Below are positions 32,752-41,678 of a stretch of DNA of 64,000 bases, in pieces. Source of the DNA: Enhydrobacter aerosaccus (GTDB lineage: Bacteria; Pseudomonadota; Alphaproteobacteria; Reyranellales; Reyranellaceae); the NCBI GenBank assembly GCA_903915535.1, contig CAIWTJ010000168.1, forward strand, positions 1 to 64,000. Reading direction: 5' to 3'. Numbering within the stretch: the stretch's first letter is position 1; every line of letters starts with the position of its first letter. The position numbers were made by a program, and so were the translations under genes. Under the pieces are notes generated by a model. That model was not told the origin of the DNA. It did not search any database and saw only the letters and a program-made list of their open reading frames with translations.

Positions 32752-33773
32752 GGCGCGCTCTCCCCGGGCGAGCCTCGGCGCAGGCAGCTCACGGTATGTC
32801 CGGCTGCCACCACATGCTCGCGCGGCATGACCTGGCGGCATTCGGCCGTGGCTTCTGGGCAGCGGTCGTGAAATCGGCAGCCCGGCGGCGCATGCAGCAG
32901 GTCCGGTGGCCGCCCCGCAATACTCGGCAGCACGCGACGGGCGCCGCTGTAGCTGTGGTCGACCCGCGGCACGCTTTCCAGCAGCGCCCGCGTGTAGGGA
33001 TGCTGCGGCGCATTGAAGATCGTGACGGCGTCGGCGGTCTCGCAGACGCGCCCCGCGTACATCACCGTGATGCGGTCGGCCATGCGGGCGACTACGCCCA
33101 TGTCGTGCGTCACCAGCACCATCGCCATGCCCAGCCGCTGGCGCAGATCGGCCAGCAGATCGAGAATCTGCGCCTGGATGGTGACGTCGAGCGCGGTTGT
33201 CGGCTCGTCCGCCAGCAGGAGCGACGGCTCGCACAACAGGGCGCGGGCAATGCCGACCCTCTGCTTCATGCCGCCGCTCAGTTCGTGCGGATACTGCCGC
33301 AGCCGCGCCACGGGATCGCTGATGCCCACCAGCGCCAGCAGCTCCGCCGCGCGCTCGCGCGCGGCCTTCGCCGAGGCTCCGGTGTGCCAGCGCAGGATCT
33401 CGGTCAGTTGCGATCCGATGCTGAGGACCGGATTGAGCGAGGTCGCCGGATTCTGGAAGATCATCGCCATCCGCCGTCCGCGGATCTCGGCCAACCGCTT
33501 GTCGGATTGCGTCAGCAGGTCCTCGCCCTCGAACATCACGCGGCCGGCCACGATCTTCGCGGGCGGCGGTGCCAGGCGCAGCAACGTCAGGCTGGAGACG
33601 GTCTTGCCGCTGCCCGATTCGCCCACGATGCCCAGAGTCTGGCCGGCAGCGACCTGGAAATCGACGCCGTCGACCGCGCGCACGACGCCGTCGCGCGTAT
33701 GGAAATGGACCTTGAGCCCTTCCACCGCGAGCAGGGGCGCGGGATCAGCTGCGGACACGGGGATTGAACGCAT
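32748..33773 (-). CDS. ABC transporter ATP-binding protein, DppD/OppD type
   Basis: 341 residues from ATG 33773; an ATG at 33785 is also in frame. Walker A GIVGESGSGKTVSSL, Q-loop IFQNPATSLNP, signature ELSGGMKQRVGIARAL, Walker B LLADEPTTALD, switch VTHDMG, and the C-terminal PPGCRFHDRCPEATAEC extension. The frame begins inside the end of the dppC-like gene (overlap about 29 bases) and ends with a 4-base overlap with the dppF-like gene. Confidence 0.95.
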   Translation of the reverse strand: MRSIPVSAADPAPLLAVEGLKVHFHTRDGVVRAVDGVDFQVAAGQTLGIVGESGSGKTVSSLTLLRLAPPPAKIVAGRVMFEGEDLLTQSDKRLAEIRGRRMAMIFQNPATSLNPVLSIGSQLTEILRWHTGASAKAARERAAELLALVGISDPVARLRQYPHELSGGMKQRVGIARALLCEPSLLLADEPTTALDVTIQAQILDLLADLRQRLGMAMVLVTHDMGVVARMADRITVMYAGRVCETADAVTIFNAPQHPYTRALLESVPRVDHSYSGARRVLPSIAGRPPDLLHAPPGCRFHDRCPEATAECRQVMPREHVVAAGHTVSCLRRGSPGESAP

Positions 33774-34653
33774 CGGTGAGGCCATCGGCCAGGAGGTTGA
33801 AGCCCAGCACGGTCACGAAGATCGCGGCCCCCGGGACGAGGCACGCCCACGGCGCCACCTTCAGGGACTGGTAGTTGAAGAACAGCATCTGGCCCCAGGA
33901 AATCGATTTCGGATCGCCGAAGCCCAGGAAGCTCACCATCGCCTCGGCGAGAATCGCGCCGCCGACACCCAGCGCCACGAGCACGATCAGCGGCGGCAAT
34001 GCGTTGGGCAGTATGTGGCGGAACAGGATCTCGCGCGGCGTGGTGCCGATGCAGCGCGCAGCCTCGACGAATTCGGCGTGGCGCAGGCGCAGGAACTCGG
34101 CCCGCGTCATGCGCGCGACCTGCGGCCAGGAGAACAGGCCCAGCAGCAGGATGATGGTCATCAGGTTGAGGTTGGGAATGCGCTCGAGCGGCGTTCCCAC
34201 GACCATGATCCCGAACAGCCGCACCACCGCCAGGATCACAACGAACACCGGCACGACCATGAAGAACTCGGTGCCGCGCATCAGCGCTTCGTCGGTGAAG
34301 CCGCCGACATAGCCTGCCACGCCGCCGACCAGCACGCCGATGATCGAGGCGATGACCATCGCGCCGAGGCCGACCGCTAGTGCCGTGGGCGCACCGTAGA
34401 TGCCGCGGCTCAGCACGTCGTAGCCGTTGCGGTCGGTGCCGAACAAATTGACCGCGCCGGGCGCTGCGTTCGAAGCGCCGCGCATCATCGCGGAATGGTC
34501 GTTGGGATCGTAGGGCGCAAAGAACGGCCCGACGATCGCCGTAAGTACGACGAGAGCGACTAGGAACAGGCCGATCACCCCCGCGCGGTTGCGGCGGAAG
34601 CGGTACCAGGATTGCCGCCAGATGCCGGACGGAGGGGCGAGGCGGGTTTCCAT
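33745..34653 (-). CDS. ABC transporter permease, DppC/OppC type
   Basis: 302 residues. The N-terminal OppC-type segment (WRQSWYRFRRNRAGVIGLFLVALVV) is followed by FGTDRNGYDVLSRGIYGAPTAL and five more helices. The cytoplasmic EAA loop that docks the ATPase reads EFVEAARCIGTTPREILFRHILPNALPP. It begins one base after the end of the dppB-like gene. Together with DppB it forms the membrane channel of the importer. Confidence 0.92.
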   Translation of the reverse strand: METRLAPPSGIWRQSWYRFRRNRAGVIGLFLVALVVLTAIVGPFFAPYDPNDHSAMMRGASNAAPGAVNLFGTDRNGYDVLSRGIYGAPTALAVGLGAMVIASIIGVLVGGVAGYVGGFTDEALMRGTEFFMVVPVFVVILAVVRLFGIMVVGTPLERIPNLNLMTIILLLGLFSWPQVARMTRAEFLRLRHAEFVEAARCIGTTPREILFRHILPNALPPLIVLVALGVGGAILAEAMVSFLGFGDPKSISWGQMLFFNYQSLKVAPWACLVPGAAIFVTVLGFNLLADGLTDAFNPRVRS

Positions 34654-34654
34654 G

Positions 34655-35623
34655 TCAGGCCAGCCTGATCCGCGGATCGATCACCACGTAGGCGATGTCG
34701 GTCAGCAGCGTGGCCGCCACCAGCATGACGGTGATCACCATCGTCTCGCCCATGATCACCGGATAGTCCAGTTGCTGGATCGCGGAGATATAGAGAGCCC
34801 CCAGGCCCGGCCAGGTGAACACCGTTTCTGTCACGGGTGCGGTGCCCAGCATCAGGCCGAACAGCGTGCCGAGATAGGTCAGTTGCGGGATGAAGGCGTT
34901 GCGCAGCGCATGATGCAGCACCACGCGCCGTGCCGGAAGGCCGGAGGCCCAGGCGGCGGTGATGTAGTCCTGCCGCAGCACATCGACCAGCGAGGATCGT
35001 ATCAACAGAGTGAGCGTCGCTGTGTTGAACACGGTCAGCATCCCCACCGGCAGCACCATGTGCCACAGCCCGTCGAGCACGACGCTGTCCATGAACATGT
35101 TGCGCGTGGAATAGGCGCCATAGGACGGCAGCACGCCCAGCCAGTAGGAGAAGATCAGGATCAGCAGGATGCCGACCAGGAAGCCCGGCAGGGAATGACC
35201 GAGCATGGCCGACGACACGATGCCGAAATCCGCCCAGCCGTGCTGCTTCATCGCCGCCACAACGCCCGCCGCCGTGGCGATGAAGGTGGACAGCACGATG
35301 GCGGGAAGCTGGATCTTCAGCGTCTCCAGTCCCCAGACCTCGAGCATGTCGGCGACTGGCTGGTTGTAGATGATGCTGGTGCCGAAATCGAAATGCAGGA
35401 TCGCCCACAGCCACGCGCCGTAACGGTCGATGAAGCTGCCGTCGAGACCGTAGAACTTGCTGAGGGCCGCGATCATCTCGACCGAGACACCGGGCGTCTC
35501 CGCCAGCATGATCTCGATCGGGTTGCCGATGGCGTTGATCAGCGCGAACAGAATGAAACTGACGCCGAGGATCAGCACGGCGGAGAACGCCAGGCGCCGC
35601 AGGAGAAAGCGCAACGCGCCCAA
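34655..35623 (-). CDS. ABC transporter permease, DppB/OppB type
   Basis: 322 residues from TTG 35623, which is preceded by AGGA at a suitable distance; no ATG is near. First gene of the operon. DppB features: N-terminal helix LRFLLRRLAFSAVLILGVSFILF, MLAETPGVSVEMI segment, then five helices with the EAA loop DYITAAWASGLPARRVVLHHALRNAFIPQ. Divergent from the LysR gene at 35744 across an operator-bearing region, which is the probable control point of the whole operon. Confidence 0.9.
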   Translation of the reverse strand: MGALRFLLRRLAFSAVLILGVSFILFALINAIGNPIEIMLAETPGVSVEMIAALSKFYGLDGSFIDRYGAWLWAILHFDFGTSIIYNQPVADMLEVWGLETLKIQLPAIVLSTFIATAAGVVAAMKQHGWADFGIVSSAMLGHSLPGFLVGILLILIFSYWLGVLPSYGAYSTRNMFMDSVVLDGLWHMVLPVGMLTVFNTATLTLLIRSSLVDVLRQDYITAAWASGLPARRVVLHHALRNAFIPQLTYLGTLFGLMLGTAPVTETVFTWPGLGALYISAIQQLDYPVIMGETMVITVMLVAATLLTDIAYVVIDPRIRLA

Positions 35624-35642
35624 CTAAGCGTTCCTGCGAATT

Positions 35643-35659
35643 ATGATCATTCGAATCAT
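35643..35659. promoter_or_regulatory. LysR-type operator candidate (ATGAT-N7-ATCAT)
   Basis: A perfect inverted repeat ATGAT CATTCGA ATCAT of the T-N11-A form, located 20 bases before the dppB-like start in the intergenic region shared with the divergent LysR gene. LysR proteins usually bind such dyads. Confidence 0.5.
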
Positions 35660-35715
35660 TGCGCCAGCATGGGAGCCCGGAAAGACCTAGGGAAATGCTT
35701 TATTATTCAGATACG

Positions 35716-35730
35716 ATAACATTTCATTAT
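35716..35730. promoter_or_regulatory. Second LysR operator candidate (ATAA-N7-TTAT)
   Basis: ATAA CATTTCA TTAT, an AT-rich dyad with the same 7-base centre as the site at 35643, lying 13 bases before the LysR start. It could be the autoregulatory half of a two-site LysR promoter. Confidence 0.4.
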
Positions 35731-35743
35731 AGGACGTTTTCCC

Positions 35744-36652
35744 GTGAAAATGCGTCAACTTGAGGCCTTCCGGGCGGTCATGACCTACCAGACCGTCACG
35801 CTTGCGAGCGAAATGCTGCATATATCGCAGCCGGCGGTGACGCGGCTTCTCGCCGATCTCGAGAGCTCGCTCAGGTTCAAGCTGTTCGACCGGGTCAAGG
35901 GCCGGCTTCATCCAACCGTGGAAGCGCGCGCGCTGTACGAGGAAGTCCAACGTTCCCTGGCAGGGGTCGATCGAATTGCCCGGGCGGCGGATGAAATCAG
36001 GGATCTCCGGCGCGGCACGCTGCTGATCGCGGGAGCGCCGGCGATCGGACTCTCCTTCCTGCCGCACGCCATCGCGGATTATCTGAAGACGCGACCGGAA
36101 GCCCATGTCTCGCTGGCCGTACATTCGTCGCGCTCGGTCGTGGACATGGTGATCGGCCAGCGCTGCGACGTCGGCTTCTCCATACTGTCCATGAACCACA
36201 CCGGCACGCACGGCGAGCGGTTGATGACCACGCGGTTGGTCTGCGCGATGCCGGCGGACCATCGGCTCCGCGCCCTCGCCACGATCAGACCGGCAGATCT
36301 CGCCGGAGAGCGTTTCGTCGCCCATCCGCATAGTGTCGAGTCGCGGCTGCGGATCGATGCGTTGTTCGCAGCCCAGGGCGTCGAGCTGAAACTGCAGATG
36401 GAAAGCCAGGTGTCTCATGCGATCTGCTCGTTCGTCGAGGCAGGGGCCGGTGTCTCGCTGGTCGATGCGGTCAGCGCCTGGGGCTATCGCGGCAGGGGCG
36501 TCGTCTTCAAGCCCTTCGAACCGGCGCTCGTCGCCGACTTCGCAGTGCTCACGCCCACGCAACGGCCGGCGCCGCTGTTGCTGAAATCATTCGTCGCTCA
36601 CGTCCGGAAATTCGCCCTGGCGGAGCTCGGCCCCGGCGTCGTTGCTGCTTGA
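35744..36652 (+). CDS. LysR family transcriptional regulator of the dpp-like operon
   Basis: 302 residues from GTG 35744; an ATG two codons later is equally possible. N-terminal winged helix (MRQLEAFRAVMTYQTVTLASEMLHISQPAVTRLLADLE) of the GcvA/CysB-like kind with an effector domain containing FVEAGAGVSLVDAVSA. Divergent from the ABC-importer/monooxygenase operon with two dyads in between, so it most likely activates that operon when the imported compound is present. The inducer is unknown. Confidence 0.88.
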   Translation: MKMRQLEAFRAVMTYQTVTLASEMLHISQPAVTRLLADLESSLRFKLFDRVKGRLHPTVEARALYEEVQRSLAGVDRIARAADEIRDLRRGTLLIAGAPAIGLSFLPHAIADYLKTRPEAHVSLAVHSSRSVVDMVIGQRCDVGFSILSMNHTGTHGERLMTTRLVCAMPADHRLRALATIRPADLAGERFVAHPHSVESRLRIDALFAAQGVELKLQMESQVSHAICSFVEAGAGVSLVDAVSAWGYRGRGVVFKPFEPALVADFAVLTPTQRPAPLLLKSFVAHVRKFALAELGPGVVAA

Positions 36653-36664
36653 CCGTCCGCGAGC

Positions 36665-38356
36665 CTAGGGCCGCTTCTTGCGCAACAGCTTGCCCGGCAG
36701 ATTGCCGGTCGGCTCGTTGTCGCGCAGCAGCACCTGGCCGTTCACGATCGTGGCGCGCATGCCGTCGGCCTTCTGGAGCAGGCGCTTGGCCCCGGCCGGC
36801 AGGTCGTTCACGACCTCCGGCATGCGCGGCGCCACCGTGTCGGGATCGAACACCACGATGTCGGCCGCCATGCCTTCGCGCAGCAGACCACGGTCGTGGA
36901 AGCCGAACTGGGTGGCGTTGTCGCACGTGAGAAGCTTCACCGCCTCCTCGAGCGTGAACGCCTGCTTGTCGCGGACCCAGTGGCTGAGCAGATGGGTCTG
37001 CAGCGAGGCGTCCATGATCTGCGTCACGTGCGCGCCCGAGTCGGAGAAGGTCACGACCGAGCGCGGATGCTTCATCAGCTCCAGCGCCTCGGTCTGGTTC
37101 TCGTTGGCGATCGGCTGGACCATGAAGAACTTCATGTCGCGCTCGAGCGCCATGTCGATCATCAACTCGACCGGATGCGTGTTCTTCATGCGCGCGAGAT
37201 CGGCCATCGATTTGTGCGGACCCTGCATCTGGGTCATGGCGTAGATGAATTCCCACTCCGGCGGCCGCGCCTCCGTGCCGCGCACCTCCGGCCCTTCGTA
37301 GGGCTTGGACGCGACCTCGACGAGACGGCGGCGCATGTCGGGATCGAGCAGCGCCTTCTTCTGCTCGGCGAGCGGCTTGGCGCGCATCTCTTTCCACACG
37401 TCCCACTTGTCGAACGGCAGCTGGGTCTCGAACGACAGCAGCACGTTTAGAGCGCGACTGTGCACCTGCGCGAACATGCGGCCGCCCTGCCTGGCCGTGC
37501 GCTCGATGATATCGAAGGTCGAGCGCCAGCCGCCCGGGCTGGTGCGCCGGTTGAACAGGCCGAAGGTGATCGGCCGGCCGCTCTCGATGGCGAGCTTGCT
37601 GAGGCCTTCGTAGTAGATCCTGGCCTTTTCGGTCTCCGCGCCGCGCGGCTCGCCCGCGACCTCGACCATGCCGCCGCCCATCGCCTTCACCAGCGTCTCG
37701 AACTCGTGCCAGCTGGCAAGACGGCTCGCAACCGGCTTGTCGTCCGACGTCTGGTGGTTAACTGAGCGTGTCGTCGAGAAGCCGTGTGCTCCGGCCGCGA
37801 CCGCTTCGCGGGTGAGCTTAACCATCTTCGCGAGATCGTCTTCCGTCGCCTCGTCGGTGAAGGCGCGCTGGCCCATCACGTAGGTGCGGAGCGCGCAGTG
37901 GCCCATGTAGCCCGCATAGTTGATGCCCTTGGGTAGCGCTTCGAGCACGTCGAGGAATTCCGGGAAACTCTCCCAGCGCCACTTGATGCCGGCCAGCATG
38001 GCGGCGCGGCTGATGTCCTCGGCGCGTTCGAGATTGCGGAACACCATGTCGGCTTCCGCCTCGCGGCAGGGCGCGAGCGTGAAGCCGCAGTTGCCCATCA
38101 CCACGCTGGTCACGCCCTGGTAGCAGGAGCTGCTGCCGATCGGATCCCAGAAGATCTGCGCGTCCATGTGCGTGTGGCCGTCGACGAAGCCCGGCGAGAC
38201 CACCTGGCCCTCGGCGTCGAGCGTCTCTCTTGCAGCGCCGGAGAGGCGGCCGATCTCGGCGATCCTGCCATCCTTGACGCCGATGTCGCCGCGATAGCGC
38301 GGCAGTCCCGAACCGTCGACAATCATGCCGTTCTTCACGAGCAGGTCGAATGCCAT
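36665..38356 (-). CDS. D-aminoacylase/amidohydrolase family protein
   Basis: 563 residues from ATG 38356, with GGAGGG upstream. It belongs to the N-acyl-D-amino-acid deacylase branch of amidohydrolases: start AFDLLVKNGMIVDGSGLPRYRGDIGVKDGRI, metal site VDGHTHMDAQIFWDP, then VVMGNCGFTLAPC, and FSDSGAHV and ADIVVFDPDTV near the end. These zinc enzymes split N-acyl groups from D-amino acids or hydantoin-like bonds. It lies tail-to-tail with the LysR gene and is not in the dpp-like operon. Confidence 0.85.
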   Translation of the reverse strand: MAFDLLVKNGMIVDGSGLPRYRGDIGVKDGRIAEIGRLSGAARETLDAEGQVVSPGFVDGHTHMDAQIFWDPIGSSSCYQGVTSVVMGNCGFTLAPCREAEADMVFRNLERAEDISRAAMLAGIKWRWESFPEFLDVLEALPKGINYAGYMGHCALRTYVMGQRAFTDEATEDDLAKMVKLTREAVAAGAHGFSTTRSVNHQTSDDKPVASRLASWHEFETLVKAMGGGMVEVAGEPRGAETEKARIYYEGLSKLAIESGRPITFGLFNRRTSPGGWRSTFDIIERTARQGGRMFAQVHSRALNVLLSFETQLPFDKWDVWKEMRAKPLAEQKKALLDPDMRRRLVEVASKPYEGPEVRGTEARPPEWEFIYAMTQMQGPHKSMADLARMKNTHPVELMIDMALERDMKFFMVQPIANENQTEALELMKHPRSVVTFSDSGAHVTQIMDASLQTHLLSHWVRDKQAFTLEEAVKLLTCDNATQFGFHDRGLLREGMAADIVVFDPDTVAPRMPEVVNDLPAGAKRLLQKADGMRATIVNGQVLLRDNEPTGNLPGKLLRKKRP

Positions 38357-38473
38357 GGCTGGAGCCCTCCAATTCGCAACGCGAGCGTACGCTCCTTGGA
38401 CAGGGGGCTCAATCGCCCTAGGATCGCGCAACGAAAAACGAGCAATCCTGGAATTGGGCGTCCTTCTTACCTC

Positions 38474-39343
38474 ATGAGTCGCAACGCTTTAGGCGCCCTC
38501 CTCACCGTCCTTGCCATGCTGTGCTTCGCCAGCATGGACACGATCGCCAAGTGGCTGGTGGCCGACTATCCCATCGGCCAGATGATGTGGATCCGCTACG
38601 GCATCTTCTGCGTCTTCGCCTGGCTGGTCGTGCGGCGGCGCGGCGGCCTCGTCGCCGCGTTCCGCACGCCGCGGCCGTGGCTGCAGGGCGGACGCGCGCT
38701 GCTGGCCGTGGTGGAAAGTGCGGTGTTCGTGCTGGCCTTCCGCTACCTGCCGCTCGCCGACACGCATGCGATCGCCGCCACCTCGCCCCTGATCGTGATT
38801 GCACTGGGCGCCCTGTTCCTCGGCGAGAAGGTCGACACGGCGCGCTGGATCGCGGTGCTGGCGGGCTTCATCGGTGTGCTGCTGATCGTGCGGCCGGGCT
38901 TCCGCACGCTCGACTGGCCGCTGCTCATTCCTCTCGTGGGCGCGTTGCTCTGGGGCGCCTACCAGATCCTGACGCGGCTCTCAGCACGCTCCGACTCCCC
39001 CGACACGACTCTCGTCTGGTCGGCGTTCGCGGCCTTCGCCGCCACGAGCTTCATCGGGCCGTTCGAGTGGCATTGGCCGAACGCCGCGAGCTGGGGCCTG
39101 ATGCTGGTCACGGGTATCCTGGGCTCGCTCGCCCACTACGGCCTGATCCGCGCGCTCGACTATGCCGAGGCAAGCTCCATCCAGCCCTACAGCTACACGC
39201 TGCTGGTCTGGGTGACCGTGCTGGGCGCCGTGGTGTTCGGCGACTTTCCCGATCTCTGGACGATCCTGGGTGCGGCGATCGTCGTGGCGAGCGGTCTCTA
39301 CACCTGGCACCGCGACCGGCGCGCTAACGCGGCCACTGCCTGA
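38474..39343 (+). CDS. EamA/DMT superfamily transporter
   Basis: 289 residues with ten predicted helices in two EamA halves, the second starting near LLIPLVGALLWGAYQILTRLSAR. Features: CFASMDTIAKWLV near the start, FRYLPLADTHAIAATSPLIVIALGALFLGEKV closing the first half, and LIRALDYAEASSIQPYSYTLLVWVTVLGAVVFGDFPD closing the second. Exports or imports small metabolites; substrate unknown. Its 3' end overlaps the 3' end of the convergent SDR gene by 20 bases. Confidence 0.88.
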   Translation: MSRNALGALLTVLAMLCFASMDTIAKWLVADYPIGQMMWIRYGIFCVFAWLVVRRRGGLVAAFRTPRPWLQGGRALLAVVESAVFVLAFRYLPLADTHAIAATSPLIVIALGALFLGEKVDTARWIAVLAGFIGVLLIVRPGFRTLDWPLLIPLVGALLWGAYQILTRLSARSDSPDTTLVWSAFAAFAATSFIGPFEWHWPNAASWGLMLVTGILGSLAHYGLIRALDYAEASSIQPYSYTLLVWVTVLGAVVFGDFPDLWTILGAAIVVASGLYTWHRDRRANAATA

Positions 39344-40112
39344 GCGCCACCAGTCCGCCGTCGATCGGCAGCATCACGCCGGTGACCCAGCGCGATTCGT
39401 CGGACGCGAGATAGACCGCGCCGTGCGCCACGTCCCAGGCCGTGCCCTCGGTCTGCATCGGCACGAGTTTCCGCCGCCGTTCGCGGGCCTCGGCGCCCAT
39501 GTGCGCCACCATCGGCGTGTGGACCGATCCCACGATGATGCAGTTGGCGCGGATGTTCTGCGTCGCATGGTCGGCCGCGACCGACATCGTGAAGCCGTGC
39601 AGGCCCGCCTTCGCCGTGGAATAGGCGACGGCGCCGGCGCTGCCCATCAGTCCGAGCGCGCCCGCGATCGACGACACCATGATGATCGAGCCGCCGCCCG
39701 CTCTCTTCATCTCGGGCAGGCAGTACTTGGTGCAGAGCATCGTGGTCGTGAGATTGGCTTCGAGCACCTTGTTCCAGTCCGCGAGCGTCACCGTCTCCGG
39801 CGTGCCGGGCGCACCGATGCCGACGTTGTTGTGCAGGACGTCGAGGCGGCCGTAGGTCTTGACCGTGAACGCCGCCATCGCCTCGCAGGCCTCGGGCCTG
39901 GCCACATCGCCCGCGAACACCGAGGCCTCACCGCCCTCGTCCCTGATCTGCTTTGCGAGCTTTTCCGCACGCTCGGCGCTGCGGTTGACGAGAACGACCT
40001 TCGCGCCTTCCTTGGCGAACAGCAGCGCCGTCGCCATGCCGTTGCCGACGCCCTCGCCGCGTGGCGCGGCGCCCGTCACAACCGCCACTTTGCCTTTGAG
40101 TCGTCCCGCCAT
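39324..40112 (-). CDS. SDR family oxidoreductase
   Basis: 262 residues. Cofactor loop TGAAPRGEGVGNGMA is longer than the usual TGxxxGIG, followed by VNRSAERAE (Arg after beta-2 favours NADP). NNVGIG replaces NAG, the catalytic SerTyrLys reads MVSSIAG..AVAYSTAKAG, and the end is WVTGVMLPIDGG. Typical of ketoreductases acting on cyclic or aromatic alcohols; substrate unknown. Begins 38 bases from the divergent GFA gene. Confidence 0.88.
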   Translation of the reverse strand: MAGRLKGKVAVVTGAAPRGEGVGNGMATALLFAKEGAKVVLVNRSAERAEKLAKQIRDEGGEASVFAGDVARPEACEAMAAFTVKTYGRLDVLHNNVGIGAPGTPETVTLADWNKVLEANLTTTMLCTKYCLPEMKRAGGGSIIMVSSIAGALGLMGSAGAVAYSTAKAGLHGFTMSVAADHATQNIRANCIIVGSVHTPMVAHMGAEARERRRKLVPMQTEGTAWDVAHGAVYLASDESRWVTGVMLPIDGGLVALRQWPR

Positions 40113-40150
40113 ATGTTTCTCCCCTTCCTCGAATGCTAGGGCGTGGACCG

Positions 40151-40633
40151 ATGACCAGCAACAACCAGACCTTCGACGGCGGCTGCACCTGCCGCCACGT
40201 GCGCTATCGCCTGACGTCCAGGCCGATGTGGGTGAACGCCTGCCACTGCACCTGGTGCCAGCGCGAGACCGGCGGCGCCTTCGCGACCAATGCCCTGATC
40301 GAAGCCGACCGTGTCGAACTCACGGGCACGGGGGCGCCTGAATCAGTGGACACGCCGTCGGCCAGCGGGAAGGGCCAGAAGATCTGGCGCTGTCCCAAGT
40401 GCCGGGTCGCCGTGTGGAGCAACTACGCGGGCGCCGGCGATGCGATCCGCTTCGTGCGTGTGGGCACGCTCGATGCCGGCCACGGCATCGCGCCCAACAT
40501 CCACATCTTCACCTCGACGAAGCAGCCGTGGGTCGTGCTGCCGCCCGGCGTGCCGGCGGTCCCTGAATACTTCAACGCCAAGGAGTACTGGCCCCAGGAA
40601 AGCCAGGACCGTCGCGCCGCTCTGCGGCGCTAG
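40151..40633 (+). CDS. GFA family (CENP-V/GFA) zinc protein
   Basis: 160 residues. The GFA zinc pattern is clear: GGCTCRHVRYRL, ACHCTWCQRETGGAF, and WRCPKCRVAVWSNY, giving the seven cysteines for two zinc ions. The family was named for glutathione-dependent formaldehyde activation, but most members have no proven reaction. Its TAG stop overlaps the stop of the convergent hydrolase in CTAG. Confidence 0.88.
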   Translation: MTSNNQTFDGGCTCRHVRYRLTSRPMWVNACHCTWCQRETGGAFATNALIEADRVELTGTGAPESVDTPSASGKGQKIWRCPKCRVAVWSNYAGAGDAIRFVRVGTLDAGHGIAPNIHIFTSTKQPWVVLPPGVPAVPEYFNAKEYWPQESQDRRAALRR

Positions 40634-41664
40634 GCCCAGTACTCCGGGAGCTTCGCCGCCAACCATTTGGCAAGCGCCGCGTTCACGTCGACGGGCTTCT
40701 CCTGCGCCATCCAGTGGCCGGACTTCACCACCACTTCCGTGAGGTCGGCGCAATCGCGCCGCATCGGCTCGGCCAGGCGCGAGGTCATGGTCTCGCAGGT
40801 CGTGTCGTAGGCGCCGTGCAGGAACAGGACGGGCATCGCGAGCTTGCCGCCGTTCTTCGCGGCCTTGGCATACGCGCCATTGACCTTGTGGTTCATGTAC
40901 CAGGAGTCGGGCCCGAAGAAGCCGTTGCGGGTCAGCGACGCCACGTAGGTCTCGAGGTCCTGTTCGGTGATGACATCGCCGTCGCGCGGCAAGTCGGGGC
41001 ACGCGCCGCCGCCGAACCAGCCGCCGCCCTTGCGCACCATCGACGTCGGCGCGGGTTGGCCCACGCGCGCGGGATCGCCCTTGCGGAACAGCGCTTTCAC
41101 GACGTTGCGGATGTTGGCCTCGAAGCTTGCAACGGCCTTGTCGAAGTTCCCCTCGTAGAAGAACTGGTAGTCCCACTGGCCGGCCGGGAACGTGTCCTGC
41201 GGATAGAGCGCGCGGCCGACCAGCGGCACCACGCTGTCGAGCGTAAAACCGGCCGACAGGTACGGCACGCAGAGACTGGCCACGCCCACGACCTTGTCGG
41301 GATGATGCGCGGCCATGTTCCAGACCACGGGGCTGCCCCAGTCGTGTCCGATCCACACGGCCCCGGGGCGCCGATCTTCGCGGCCGAGCGCCGCCAGCAA
41401 CTCGAGCATGTCGGCGACGATCAGTTCCTGCGCGAAATCCTCGTGACGCGTGTAGGTGCTCGACCGCCCGTAGCCGCGCATGTCGGGCGCGATGCAGCGG
41501 AAGCCGAGAGCGGCAAACGCCGGCAGCTGATGGCGCCACGAGATCGAGAGCTCCGGCCAGCCATGGACGAAGATCAGCAACGGCGCCGCTTCCCCTCCGC
41601 AGGCCAGGTATCCCGTCGTATGGCGCGCGGACTTGACGGTATGTTCGGTGACCGGGAATGTCAT
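40630..41664 (-). CDS. Alpha/beta hydrolase, epoxide-hydrolase type
   Basis: 344 residues. HGWPELSISWRHQLP is the oxyanion-hole motif of epoxide hydrolases, the nucleophile elbow is GHDWGS (Asp), cap-domain tyrosines occur (WDYQFFYEGNF), the acid region follows LFLHGAYDTTC, and the catalytic His sits in VVKSGHWMAQEKP. Likely opens epoxides or dehalogenates. Start placed at ATG 41664, 14 bases from the start of the divergent small membrane gene; an ATG at 41700 would overlap that gene. Confidence 0.85.
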   Translation of the reverse strand: MTFPVTEHTVKSARHTTGYLACGGEAAPLLIFVHGWPELSISWRHQLPAFAALGFRCIAPDMRGYGRSSTYTRHEDFAQELIVADMLELLAALGREDRRPGAVWIGHDWGSPVVWNMAAHHPDKVVGVASLCVPYLSAGFTLDSVVPLVGRALYPQDTFPAGQWDYQFFYEGNFDKAVASFEANIRNVVKALFRKGDPARVGQPAPTSMVRKGGGWFGGGACPDLPRDGDVITEQDLETYVASLTRNGFFGPDSWYMNHKVNGAYAKAAKNGGKLAMPVLFLHGAYDTTCETMTSRLAEPMRRDCADLTEVVVKSGHWMAQEKPVDVNAALAKWLAAKLPEYWA

Positions 41665-41678
41665 GTGAAAGAGGGTCC

